This document shows, piece by piece, positions 8,194 to 16,135 of a DNA stretch of 54,525 nt. The notes under the pieces are model-generated. The model did no database searches. It saw nothing but the letters and a program-made list of their open reading frames with translations, and was not told where the DNA came from. This DNA comes from a bacterium (GTDB lineage Bacteria > Cyanobacteriota > Vampirovibrionia > Obscuribacterales > Obscuribacteraceae). Location of the stretch: positions 92,892 through 147,416 of the forward strand of contig JAGOSY010000013.1 in NCBI GenBank assembly GCA_018062085.1, given 5' to 3'. Each line of letters opens with the position of its first letter. Position 1 is the stretch's first letter. The position numbers were made by a program, and so were the translations under genes.

Positions 8194-8544
8194 ATGGTAT
8201 CAGACAAACCTGCTGAGGACCGACTGACCCGAATAATAAATAGGCTGTCGCAAGACCCGCAATATACGCCTGAAGAGTCCAAGCGTCTAAAAGCCGAACG
8301 TGAGTCTGCATTCGGTACAACGTTTGAGTGGGCGGAATTGCAGCAGGATTTATCCATAGCAGTAAACATCGAGCAATGGCTCTTGGATGGCACTCAAGGG
8401 CACGGAAATTCAATCTCTGCCCCGGGAGATGAGGACTATGAATGTCTACTCAAATCCCATAATTTGCTGAAGCCCGGAGATGCCAGCACCATTGTCAAAA
8501 GCTTAGTTGATGGAGTTTGGGTAGTGCAAGATGACGGCGAATAA
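8194..8544 (+). CDS. small hypothetical protein, putative immunity protein copy 1
   Basis: The 116-residue acidic soluble protein starts two bases after the zincin stop codon, with GGAGG just upstream inside the end of that gene. It aligns over its length with the next gene: by hand about 55 of 107 aligned residues are identical, strongest in QWL, HG-S-S-PG--DYE and KPG-ASTI-K-LV---W-V-DD. Small acidic paralogous genes directly behind an effector are characteristic of immunity cassettes. No known immunity family is recognised. Confidence 0.6.
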   Translation: MVSDKPAEDRLTRIINRLSQDPQYTPEESKRLKAERESAFGTTFEWAELQQDLSIAVNIEQWLLDGTQGHGNSISAPGDEDYECLLKSHNLLKPGDASTIVKSLVDGVWVVQDDGE

Positions 8545-8888
8545 TGATGCTCGCAAAAAATCGGCTAGAAAAGCTCACTGAAAGACTTTTGAGTGGACCG
8601 AGAAACACACCAGTAGAGACGGCGCAATTCAAAGCTGATCGAGAAGCATTGCTTGGCACTGCGCGAGAATGGGCTGAAATGCAGCTAGGCAGTTCTATCA
8701 ATAGAGACATTATTCAATGGCTTCCGAACGGCAGCAAAGCACATGGTGCTTCAGTTTCGTTACCCGGTAACCCTGACTATGAAGAACTTTGTAAATCTCA
8801 TAGGCTAGAAAAGCCGGGTTATGCCAGCACGATATTCAAAAGGCTTGTTGGTGATGCTTGGATAGTAGAAGATGACAGCGAACAATGA
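8544..8888 (+). CDS. small hypothetical protein, putative immunity protein copy 2
   Basis: This 114-residue paralogue of the preceding gene shares about half its residues. The start overlaps the previous stop by one base (TAATG), so it is translationally coupled. Its own stop TGA abuts the stop of the convergent gene, forming TGATCA with no spacer. Divergence of about 50 percent means the duplication is old and both copies have been kept, as happens when immunity proteins track several toxin variants. A role in regulation or as a zincin substrate is also possible. Confidence 0.6.
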   Translation: MMLAKNRLEKLTERLLSGPRNTPVETAQFKADREALLGTAREWAEMQLGSSINRDIIQWLPNGSKAHGASVSLPGNPDYEELCKSHRLEKPGYASTIFKRLVGDAWIVEDDSEQ

Positions 8889-9707
8889 TCACTCAGCGTT
8901 ATCAGTTCGTCCACTTAGATGAACATAGAGTTTGTATAGAAGCCCGGTGAAAATTAGCTCAAGACCAATAATCGCTGTTGCAGAAATGGCGCCGCCAACT
9001 ATTCCTATTGGTACTAGTATTTGCCACAAAGGGCTGGCCGTGATTCCCTGTGACCGAGCGGCGACTTTAGTGAAAATGTAATGCGCTAAGTTTGGCAAGA
9101 TGTTTGATACCATGCAAGCCATTAGAACTGGGCTGAGATAGCGGCAAACCAACCAAAATTTGCCTTTGGTTAACTCCCAGCTATGGTGCCATGCGTGGCC
9201 TACCTGTCTGCCTTCAAGGGCATAGATTGGCATGAAGAGAGTTGAGCGAAACCAGATGATGAATCCCGGTGCGATAACAACTATCAATCCCAAAAGTGAC
9301 AACAAGTCTCTTATGAATTCACCAACTCCAAATTGAATCACTGTCCATATGCCGATGGTGGAGACTAGTAACGGATTAGTCTTGGAGCCGAGGTGAGTTA
9401 TGTAGAACAGCTGAAGAATCGGCAGAATACCTTGCGACAATTTGGCGACTAGTGCCATCAGGCCTAAGTGTGTTGCTGGTTGAACTAGTTCTTCGGGGTT
9501 TGCTGTTATTTGGTATGTCATGCCACCGATGCAGAGCACCAGCATGATTGTTTGCGCCTTAAAAAAGTATTTTGACTCGGGCCAGACCTGGCGCAAGTCT
9601 GCTTGCCAGTCTAAATTGTTTTTTCGCGAAAAAATGAGACTCAGACCCCAGTTGAGCATGACAAAAAAGAGTGTAACAATTAGAATTCCGAGTTCGGATT
9701 TGTCCAT
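8889..9707 (-). CDS. polytopic membrane protein, GPDPase-membrane-domain-like, copy 3
   Basis: The 272-residue protein has about six hydrophobic segments. Near residues 155-185 it carries LFMPIYALEG, then AWHHSWELTKGKFW, matching the conserved cytoplasmic element (A-R-SW-LTKG-FW) of the YciC/glycerophosphoryl-diester-phosphodiesterase membrane domain superfamily. That family is membrane-bound with no known activity of its own. It is the last of three tandem paralogues; the start is three bases after the stop of the middle copy. Confidence 0.7.
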   Translation of the reverse strand: MDKSELGILIVTLFFVMLNWGLSLIFSRKNNLDWQADLRQVWPESKYFFKAQTIMLVLCIGGMTYQITANPEELVQPATHLGLMALVAKLSQGILPILQLFYITHLGSKTNPLLVSTIGIWTVIQFGVGEFIRDLLSLLGLIVVIAPGFIIWFRSTLFMPIYALEGRQVGHAWHHSWELTKGKFWLVCRYLSPVLMACMVSNILPNLAHYIFTKVAARSQGITASPLWQILVPIGIVGGAISATAIIGLELIFTGLLYKLYVHLSGRTDNAE

Positions 9708-9710
9708 CTA

Positions 9711-10523
9711 TTATTTTCCTTGGGTTGAGCTAACTATTTTAGCTTCGCCATTGTCAGCTAAACGCTCATATAGCTTGTAGAGTAGGCCGCCAATAACAAG
9801 GCTGAGCACTTGTGCAGAGGCTGTCACTACGATGTCTAGCGGCAAGCAATTTTTAATCGAATCCCGAGTGTCAGCAGCCATAAAGTTAGTTGCCAAGTCT
9901 GGATACCCATATGATGCCACTATCGCCAGTGTCGGTAGTCCGATGTAGCGGCTTACTAACCAATAATTGCCCTTAGTAAGAGCCCAACTTTGCCTGATAG
10001 CAATTAGTGGCTTGTGTCCGTGAATAGCGTAGATAGGCAGAAACAAGCAACTTCTAGCAAGTATAATCAGACCTGGTGCCACAAACAATAGTATTCCTAA
10101 AGCACCGAAGACAACAATAGCCATGTCAGCGATGATGTACATCACAAGACTCCATGCTCCAATTGTGGCCACCCTGCCTGGATACTTGGGTGCGGCTAGG
10201 TATGAGACATAGAAGAGATTCAATATCCAGAGAATGCCAGACGAACCAAAAATAGACAAGAATTCTTGTAAGGCATGTTCTGGTTTGCCGGCCAGCTCGG
10301 CTGTCGGTTGAAGCTGAGTCCAGCCTGCGGCAATCATGGCTATAGTGACTATAGGCCACTGGGCTCTCAAAAATGGTAGCGAGTCGGCCCAAAGCTGCTT
10401 GAGGTCAACAGCGAAGTAGTTTGCTGATTTGCGAGCAAGAAACAAACTTAGTGCCCAGTTGCCGAAGGCCAGAGCGACTGGACCAGCTAGTACTACTATG
10501 TCGATAGTCTCAAAGTTGTCCAT
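9711..10523 (-). CDS. polytopic membrane protein, GPDPase-membrane-domain-like, copy 2
   Basis: About 270 residues and six hydrophobic segments, with CLFLPIYAIHG followed by AIRQSWALTKGNYW, the family signature. I place the start at the ATG at 10523 because MDNFETIDIV then lines up with the N termini of both neighbours; a GTG at 10538 would add five residues. It is closer to copy 1 than to copy 3: both share FYVSYLAAPKYPGRVATIG. It follows copy 1 after about 15 bases, forming a three-gene operon. Confidence 0.7.
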   Translation of the reverse strand: MDNFETIDIVVLAGPVALAFGNWALSLFLARKSANYFAVDLKQLWADSLPFLRAQWPIVTIAMIAAGWTQLQPTAELAGKPEHALQEFLSIFGSSGILWILNLFYVSYLAAPKYPGRVATIGAWSLVMYIIADMAIVVFGALGILLFVAPGLIILARSCLFLPIYAIHGHKPLIAIRQSWALTKGNYWLVSRYIGLPTLAIVASYGYPDLATNFMAADTRDSIKNCLPLDIVVTASAQVLSLVIGGLLYKLYERLADNGEAKIVSSTQGK

Positions 10524-10538
10524 GGCAGCACCCCGCAC

Positions 10539-11324
10539 TTAATCTATTGTTTCACCTGCCGTCGACAAGCGCTCATAAAGCTTGTAGGTGAGGCCGGCTA
10601 TAACTAGACTTAGAGCCAAAGTCGCGGCTCCAGCTGCGGCAACTAACGGCAAAGAATATTGCATTGGATAGTGTCCAGTGGCTGCTATCACTGTTGCTAC
10701 TTGCGGGCTGAGGATGAGAATTCCAAACAAAATCGTGGGCAGGCCTAAGTAGCGACTAATTGGCCAATAGTGCCCGGCTGTTAGTGACCAGCTTTTCTCA
10801 AAAGCTGCTATGGGGTGGTGGCCTTCAAGGGCATAGATGGGCAGAAACAGACAAGTTCTAATGAGTATGACGAGACCCGGAGCTACAAGGAAGGCTAGAC
10901 CAAGAGTTCCGAGGGTGGAAATAAACCAATCGCCCATGACATAAAGGAGGACGCTCCAAATGCCTATGGTTGCCACTCGACCTGGATATTTTGGAGCCGC
11001 TAGGTAGGAGACGTAGAAGAGTTTTAGTATGGGCAATATTCCAGACGATACCAGCGAAGCTATTATGAGGCCAAAACTAAACTCTGGCCTAATGCTTCCG
11101 CTAGAAATTAAATGGGCTTGGCTGAGGTTTGACCCCAGCATACAGACAGCGAGGAAAGGCCACTGGGTCTTTAAGAATGGCCGTGAGTCAGGCCAAAGCT
11201 GCTTTAGGTCGGTGATAAAGTAGTTGCTTTTGGGGGCAAAGTACAGGCTTAAGAGCCAGTTGGCGAGTGCCAGAGCTACCGGTACTAATTGAAAAGCTAT
11301 AACGTAGTATGAAATAGAATCCAT
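10539..11324 (-). CDS. polytopic membrane protein, GPDPase-membrane-domain-like, copy 1
   Basis: 261 residues with about six hydrophobic segments and the family element LFLPIYALEG plus AFEKSWSLTAGHYW. First gene of the triplicated operon; AAGGAGG lies upstream of the ATG (in the leftward direction, 11330-11336), an unusually strong ribosome binding site for this window. Possible roles are membrane stress or lipid homeostasis, but nothing in the sequence shows an active site. Confidence 0.7.
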   Translation of the reverse strand: MDSISYYVIAFQLVPVALALANWLLSLYFAPKSNYFITDLKQLWPDSRPFLKTQWPFLAVCMLGSNLSQAHLISSGSIRPEFSFGLIIASLVSSGILPILKLFYVSYLAAPKYPGRVATIGIWSVLLYVMGDWFISTLGTLGLAFLVAPGLVILIRTCLFLPIYALEGHHPIAAFEKSWSLTAGHYWPISRYLGLPTILFGILILSPQVATVIAATGHYPMQYSLPLVAAAGAATLALSLVIAGLTYKLYERLSTAGETID

Positions 11325-11363
11325 GTACGCCTCCTTGCTTCTCTTATTGTTCCACCGTCAGCC

Positions 11364-11404
11364 CAAATTCCTCTACAATTCGCCAGCATCTTTCAAGAGG
11401 AAGA
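11364..11404 (+). promoter_or_regulatory. duplicated promoter/leader module, copy 1
   Basis: The segment reads CAAATTCCTCTACAATT, then CGCCAGCATCTTTCAAGAGGAAGA. It matches the module at 12542-12583 almost base for base. TACAAT (11373-11378) is a good -10 box; the -35 region is not conserved between copies. It lies about 90 bases before the esterase start. Confidence 0.5.
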
Positions 11405-11492
11405 TAGTTAAAATAGATACCATTGGTTGCAACTTTTCCCTCATGAATGCGTATCAGTTTTGGGGATGCAGATAAATTGGGAGAATTCAGCC

Positions 11493-12497
11493 ATGACGGT
11501 AAAGAAAGGGCGAATGTCATTACTGATCGGTTTTGCTCTTCTGATCTTCATTTTCTGCTATTCGCCAATCGTCAGCGGGGCGCAGAAGAAGGCGCTGAAG
11601 TCTGGCTTTCTTTCACTTCCTTTGGAGACGCATGATGGTCGAAGGTCATACCTTGCCTACATTCCTTCCAGCTACTCATCTAGCTGCGATGCCAAAAAGT
11701 CATTGCCGCTAGTGCTGATGTTGCATGGTGGTGGGGGCACAGGAAGAGCCGCCATGTGGGAAACAGGATGGGCGGACAAGGCAGAGAGCGAGGGTTTTGT
11801 GGTTGTCTTTCCTAATGCAATGTCGCCTGATGCAACACTTGCTAGTCACTTCAGCAGAAATCCGCAGCTCTGGAATGATGGTTCTGGTCGTTTCTTTTCT
11901 GAGCAAAAAGCGGTTGATGATGTTGCCTTTATTAAGGCTACGTTAGACGATCTAATCAATCGCTATGCCATAGACAGAAAACGGATTTTCGTTACTGGCT
12001 TTTCAAACGGAGCTAGTATGAGTTTTCGCGTTGGTGCAGAACTGTCGAGTCGCATAGCTGCTATTGCACCTGTCGCTGGCGCTTGTTGGCTGGAGTCGAT
12101 GCAGTTAAAGAGGCCACTATCGATGTGCTACATCACTGGTACTGCAGATCCGCTCAATCTTATCGACGGCGGGAGGCCAAAACTTGCAAATGGAGCTAGC
12201 GATGACGTGCGCGCCAAAGCAAAGCCACCTGTGCGCACTTCTATACTGAAGTGGTTGTCAGCAATTGGCTCCACCTCAACGCCTGCAAAGGTAAGTGATG
12301 TTAATGGCGTTCGGACTGAGTCTTATGGTCCAGATCAAAATGGCGCTGAGGTAGCTTATATAACAGTTGCCGAGCTCGGTCATACATGGGCTGGCGGCAA
12401 AAGCTTGTTGCCAGAACACATGGTAGGAAAGACCTCGAATAAGATCAATGCAACAGATGTAATCTGGACTTTTTTCCAGCAGCATCCCATGCGATGA
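11493..12497 (+). CDS. exported CE1/LpqC-like esterase (PHB depolymerase/feruloyl esterase family)
   Basis: I start it at ATG 11493 because GGGAG lies nine bases upstream and the product then begins with a clean signal peptide (MTVKKGRMSLLIGFALL, cleavage near SGA); the open frame reaches back to a TTG at 11427. The mature enzyme is an alpha/beta hydrolase of about 300 residues: oxyanion strand LPLVLMLHGGGG, nucleophile elbow GFSNGASMS, acid region GTADPLN, and catalytic His in GHTWAGG. This set is typical of polyhydroxybutyrate depolymerase/feruloyl esterase-like family 1 carbohydrate esterases. Substrate cannot be told from sequence. It shares a leader with the metacaspase gene downstream. 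Confidence 0.85.
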   Translation: MTVKKGRMSLLIGFALLIFIFCYSPIVSGAQKKALKSGFLSLPLETHDGRRSYLAYIPSSYSSSCDAKKSLPLVLMLHGGGGTGRAAMWETGWADKAESEGFVVVFPNAMSPDATLASHFSRNPQLWNDGSGRFFSEQKAVDDVAFIKATLDDLINRYAIDRKRIFVTGFSNGASMSFRVGAELSSRIAAIAPVAGACWLESMQLKRPLSMCYITGTADPLNLIDGGRPKLANGASDDVRAKAKPPVRTSILKWLSAIGSTSTPAKVSDVNGVRTESYGPDQNGAEVAYITVAELGHTWAGGKSLLPEHMVGKTSNKINATDVIWTFFQQHPMR

Positions 12498-12541
12498 AGC
12501 CTATTGTTCCTGCATAGAGGCAATGCCTTGCCATTGTGGGG

Positions 12542-12583
12542 CAAATTTCCTCTATAATTAGCCAGCATTTCTCAAGGGGAAGA
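12542..12583 (+). promoter_or_regulatory. duplicated promoter/leader module, copy 2
   Basis: CAAATTTCCTCTATAATTAG, then CCAGCATTTCTCAAGGGGAAGA. TATAAT at 12552-12557 is a consensus -10 box; TTGCCA lies 19 bases upstream as a possible -35 box. The AAGGGGAAG at the end lies close to the GTG start of the metacaspase. It is nearly identical to 11364-11404. Confidence 0.55.
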
Positions 12584-12591
12584 CAAGGGCG

Positions 12592-14007
12592 GTGTTTCAG
12601 CGGTTTAGATTGTTGTTGATTGCCACGGCTTCGACTGTTGTCTTGACTAATGTCTTGGCTGGAGCTGCTAGTTCTCAGGCCGCCAAAGCAGCTGGCTCGG
12701 CGATTGCTTCCGGAGCTTCCAATTCTGCTAGCTCCTCTAACTCTGCTAGCTCCTCCTCCTCCTCTAGCCCTGTGTCAACGCCAGTTGCCGATAAATGGGC
12801 AGTAGTGGTAGGAGTCAGTGAGTTTGCAGACAAGGCTATCAATCTCAAATATGCGGCTAAAGATGCCGCTGACTTTCGCGCTTTTCTTGTTGATAAGTGT
12901 CATTTTGCTCCTGACCATGTGCGGCTTTTGACCAACGAACAGGCCACAAAAGAGAATGTGCTTGATTTGCTTGGTGATTCATTCTTGCCGAGAGTGGCCT
13001 TGCCAGACGATTTAGTTGTAATTTATTTTAGTAGTCATGGCAGTGCCTCTGATTTAGATCTGCGTGGCGTCAATTATTTAGTGGCCCATGATACTGCTGT
13101 AGATAGGCTGTATAGCACAGGCATTGATTTGCAAACATTGTCTAATATTGTCAAAACACGCATTCATTGCAATCGCGCTTTGATTATTTTAGACGCCTGC
13201 CATTCTGGTGGTGCCAGCGATACCAATGATAGTAAAGGTTTAGTTCGTACTTCCAACGTCGATGCCGCTGCCATTGCCCAGGGGACAGGGCGTGCTGTTA
13301 TTTGTTCGAGCAGTAAGACGCAGTCAAGTTGGGAATCTAAGAACTATCCTAATGGTGTTTTCACCAAGACATTGATAGACGGATTTAAGGCTCAAGGTGA
13401 AAAGACAACTTTGAGCGATGCCTTTAAGTATTTGAAAACCAATGTAGAAGCTCAGGTTGCTGCCGAGCGCGGCACTCTGCAAACCCCTGTGCTCGAAGCT
13501 GGTAAGTGGAGTGGCGGTGAGCTTCTTCTCGCCGTGCAACCGGCAAGCCCGCGGCCTGTTCCGGCCAGTGTGATTGAGACTCTGGAGTCGCGTATGGTGA
13601 AGGTTGCGAGCAGTCGGCCGGCCCCTCAGGCTTCTTCTTCTTCTTCTTCTTCTTCGCTGGAATTGCAAGACAAAGGTGCTTCAGTTGTACCAGTTGCAGT
13701 ATCGGCAGCACCTGCAGCTGGAGCCTCAGGCGCACCAAGGGGAATACCAAATATACTTGGTAGCTTTATGGGCTCCAATAATCTGAAATATAGTTATTGG
13801 CAAAGCGGCAAAAAATGTGGCTGGGCTATGCCTCAATTTGGTGTGGTGGGAAATTGCCTGATTTCAGATGATGGCGCCACTTTGACTTCAACCTGGAAAG
13901 GTTTCGTCAGCGGCAGTAGCACAGCAAAGCTTGAGGTCGATGCTTCGGGCAAAGTTGTGAAGATTACCGCTGATGATGGAACCATTCTCACTCGCATGTC
14001 AGAGTAG
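12592..14007 (+). CDS. exported metacaspase-like (C14) cysteine peptidase with novel C-terminal domain
   Basis: Signal peptide (about 1-30), then a Ser/Ala-rich linker, a caspase p20-like domain (about 66-315) and a C-terminal unit. The catalytic dyad is visible: His149 in YFSSHGS and Cys203 in LDACHSGG. DKWAVVVGVSEF and AAKDAADF are the family's first strand and helix. After the peptidase a second Ser-rich linker (encoded partly by an eight-fold CTT repeat) leads to an 80-residue domain with a SYWQSGKKCGWAMPQFG segment that I cannot assign. Metacaspases cut after Arg or Lys; bacterial ones are linked to stress, death or processing. GTG start near AAGGGGAAG. Confidence 0.88.
   Translation: MFQRFRLLLIATASTVVLTNVLAGAASSQAAKAAGSAIASGASNSASSSNSASSSSSSSPVSTPVADKWAVVVGVSEFADKAINLKYAAKDAADFRAFLVDKCHFAPDHVRLLTNEQATKENVLDLLGDSFLPRVALPDDLVVIYFSSHGSASDLDLRGVNYLVAHDTAVDRLYSTGIDLQTLSNIVKTRIHCNRALIILDACHSGGASDTNDSKGLVRTSNVDAAAIAQGTGRAVICSSSKTQSSWESKNYPNGVFTKTLIDGFKAQGEKTTLSDAFKYLKTNVEAQVAAERGTLQTPVLEAGKWSGGELLLAVQPASPRPVPASVIETLESRMVKVASSRPAPQASSSSSSSSLELQDKGASVVPVAVSAAPAAGASGAPRGIPNILGSFMGSNNLKYSYWQSGKKCGWAMPQFGVVGNCLISDDGATLTSTWKGFVSGSSTAKLEVDASGKVVKITADDGTILTRMSE
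13631..13654 (+). repeat. (CTT)8 trinucleotide microsatellite in a Ser linker
   Basis: Eight consecutive CTT units encode a run of serines between the peptidase and C-terminal domains of the metacaspase. Slippage would change linker length by whole residues without shifting the frame. Confidence 0.9.
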
Positions 14008-14022
14008 GTTTGGTTTCACTGG

Positions 14023-14685
14023 TTACTTTGCTTTCTTCGCTACTTTTTTGGTCTTTGGCATAGCTGCCTCCTTTGCTTTTGCAGCTTTCAATGCTTTGTC
14101 TTTGAATTCCTTTTCGCCCTGGTTCACGGTGTCTTTTGTGTCACTAGTGCCATTGGCGTCATTGGCTTTCTTGACGATCTCATAGCGCAGTTGCACAAGG
14201 CCACTCTTAAACACTTCGTAGGTGACAAGCTTAAGATCTACCGCGCAGTCTCTTGAGGCCACAAGTGGAATGCCATTAATTAAAATCTTGGGATGAATAG
14301 AGACGATTAACTCATCAACAAGTTCGTTGGCTATTAACAGTTCGCTGATCTCTCTGCCGCCTACTAGCCATATCATGCCCCCATCTTCTTCTTTTAATTT
14401 GCGCACCACTTCTTCTGGTGGTTCAGTTGTGAACTCCAGGCCAGCATATGGTGAAGGTTTTGCTGTGCGCGAGAAGATAATGGCTCGTTTTGATGAGTAT
14501 GGCGCTTCTTCAAAGCTTAGTGCTTGGTCGTAGGTTTTTCGACCCATAATCACGGTGTCAACGTCTTCGTAAAAGAATTCATACCCGTGGGCATAGGGGT
14601 CGAAGAGCCAGTCAACTGAACCGTCTTCACGAGCAATATAACCATCAAGACTATTAGCTACATAGAGCACTACACGACGAGACAT
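14023..14685 (-). CDS. RibD C-terminal/dihydrofolate-reductase-like protein with basic tail
   Basis: The 220-residue protein begins with VVLYVANSLDGYIAREDG and has VDTVIMGRKTYDQ, IIFSRT and IWLVGGREI, the cofactor-binding pattern of the RibD-C/YyaP branch of the DHFR fold, which binds NADPH. The usual family length is about 175. The last 45 residues are an extra Lys/Ala/Glu-rich tail ending in KKVAKKAK, like histone-H1-type nucleic-acid-binding tails. Substrate is unknown. It converges on the metacaspase gene with a 15-base gap and is the last gene of the leftward cluster. Confidence 0.85.
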   Translation of the reverse strand: MSRRVVLYVANSLDGYIAREDGSVDWLFDPYAHGYEFFYEDVDTVIMGRKTYDQALSFEEAPYSSKRAIIFSRTAKPSPYAGLEFTTEPPEEVVRKLKEEDGGMIWLVGGREISELLIANELVDELIVSIHPKILINGIPLVASRDCAVDLKLVTYEVFKSGLVQLRYEIVKKANDANGTSDTKDTVNQGEKEFKDKALKAAKAKEAAMPKTKKVAKKAK

Positions 14686-14716
14686 TGTTTCTCCAATTTT
14701 TTTAGACTTTCTGTTT

Positions 14717-16087
14717 TCATTTTACCTTGCGCAATTTTACTTTCACTGGCCGATCTGGACGCAGCGTAAAGGTTGGGTCTGGCTTAATATCTTGCTTGCC
14801 TACAAGGTCTATGGTGAACGACTGACTGATTAGGGCTACAACTATTTGTGCTTCCATCATGGCAAAATTATTGCCAATACACATGCGGCTGCCGCCGCCA
14901 AAAGGAAAATAAGCGAATTTAGGTCTCTCTTTAGCCAAGCTGTCACCTGGCAAGAAGCGCTCTGGGTGAAACTCTAGCGGCTGACTCCAATAGTCTGGGT
15001 GGCGCTGGGCTAGATACTGAGATACTGCGATTATTCTTCCTTTGGGCACGACATAGCCTTCAATTTGATCATCTTCGATGGCTTCTCTGGGCTGCCCCCA
15101 AGCCGGAGGGAAGAGCCTCAAAGCTTCGTCAATCACTGCACGGGTGAAAGTAAGTTTGGGTAGAGCATCTAAAGTCAGCGGCTCCGTAGCTTCGGCTTGC
15201 AGCTCGTCTTGCAATTTAGTCTGGGTCTGTGGATTGCTACCTAATAAGAGGTAGACCCATGCCAGGTTAGCAGCGACGGTGTCGTGGCCAGCGACAAGAA
15301 GAGTAATTACTTCGTCGCGCAACTGGGTATCGCTCATTTGCGCACCAGATGTCTCATCCTGAGCTGCCATCAACATTGAGAGCAAGTCGCCTCGATCGCC
15401 ATAGGCTTTGCGTCTGGTGGCAATAATTTCATCGACAACTTGAAAGAGCCTGCTGCGCGCACTTTTAAACTTTCTGTTTTCTTCGGTCGGCAGCCATTCT
15501 GGATAAGTGAAAGGGTTATTCATCTTTTTACTAACATGGCTCAAGGCTTGTCGCAATGAGGCACCGAAGATCTCGGCTTTGTCACTTAGGTCTAGCCCAA
15601 ATAGAGTTTTTCCGGCAATTGTAAGGGTGAGATTAGACATCTCGGCGGCAATGTCGATTTCGCTATCATCGTCTAATTGTTGCCATTGTTCTACAAGCTG
15701 CTTGGTTGAGTCAATCATTGAGTTGGCTAAATTGGTGAGGCGCTCTCTGTGGAAGGCCGGTTGCATTAGTCGTCTTTGACTTAGCCACGACTCGCCTTCA
15801 TTGACGATTAGACCGCTGCCCACTAGCAAGGCCAAAGTTTTGTTGAAGACATCGGGTTTGCGGTAGCGATTTTGATGGGTGACAAGGATGTGTTCGATGG
15901 CGCTTGCTCTAGACACTAGATACCAACTAATTCCGGGAAGACCGTCGAGTTTGACAAAATCGCCGTAGCGCTCGAAAACATTGTTATACAGCGGCAGTTG
16001 ATTGCGCACCGCTTCTGGTTCAGTGAAGAACAGATAGCCTGGTGGGCCGGGCGGAGTATTAGCTGCGGCTGTAAAGTTCTTCACCAT
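14717..16087 (-). CDS. cytochrome P450
   Basis: The 456-residue soluble P450 has all key elements: I-helix AGHDT (266-270), K-helix ExxR in EALRLFPP (321-324), a PERF-type FHPERF element near 373-378, and the heme loop FGGGSRMCIG with Cys403 as thiolate ligand. The N terminus TPPGPPGY lacks a membrane anchor. It resembles the CYP110/CYP102-like fatty-acid or hydrocarbon hydroxylases common in cyanobacteria. No ferredoxin or reductase gene is adjacent; a flavodoxin lies at 49.3 kb, but pairing is speculation. Confidence 0.95.
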   Translation of the reverse strand: MVKNFTAAANTPPGPPGYLFFTEPEAVRNQLPLYNNVFERYGDFVKLDGLPGISWYLVSRASAIEHILVTHQNRYRKPDVFNKTLALLVGSGLIVNEGESWLSQRRLMQPAFHRERLTNLANSMIDSTKQLVEQWQQLDDDSEIDIAAEMSNLTLTIAGKTLFGLDLSDKAEIFGASLRQALSHVSKKMNNPFTYPEWLPTEENRKFKSARSRLFQVVDEIIATRRKAYGDRGDLLSMLMAAQDETSGAQMSDTQLRDEVITLLVAGHDTVAANLAWVYLLLGSNPQTQTKLQDELQAEATEPLTLDALPKLTFTRAVIDEALRLFPPAWGQPREAIEDDQIEGYVVPKGRIIAVSQYLAQRHPDYWSQPLEFHPERFLPGDSLAKERPKFAYFPFGGGSRMCIGNNFAMMEAQIVVALISQSFTIDLVGKQDIKPDPTFTLRPDRPVKVKLRKVK

Positions 16088-16135
16088 TTGTGCTTTACCA
16101 TGTGACCTCGGAGGAACAACTTCAATATTTTAAGG

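Noticed and set aside
13424..13750. Lysine-run minus-strand frame (KKKKKKKK)
   Set aside because: It is the antisense reading of the (CTT)8 repeat in the metacaspase gene.
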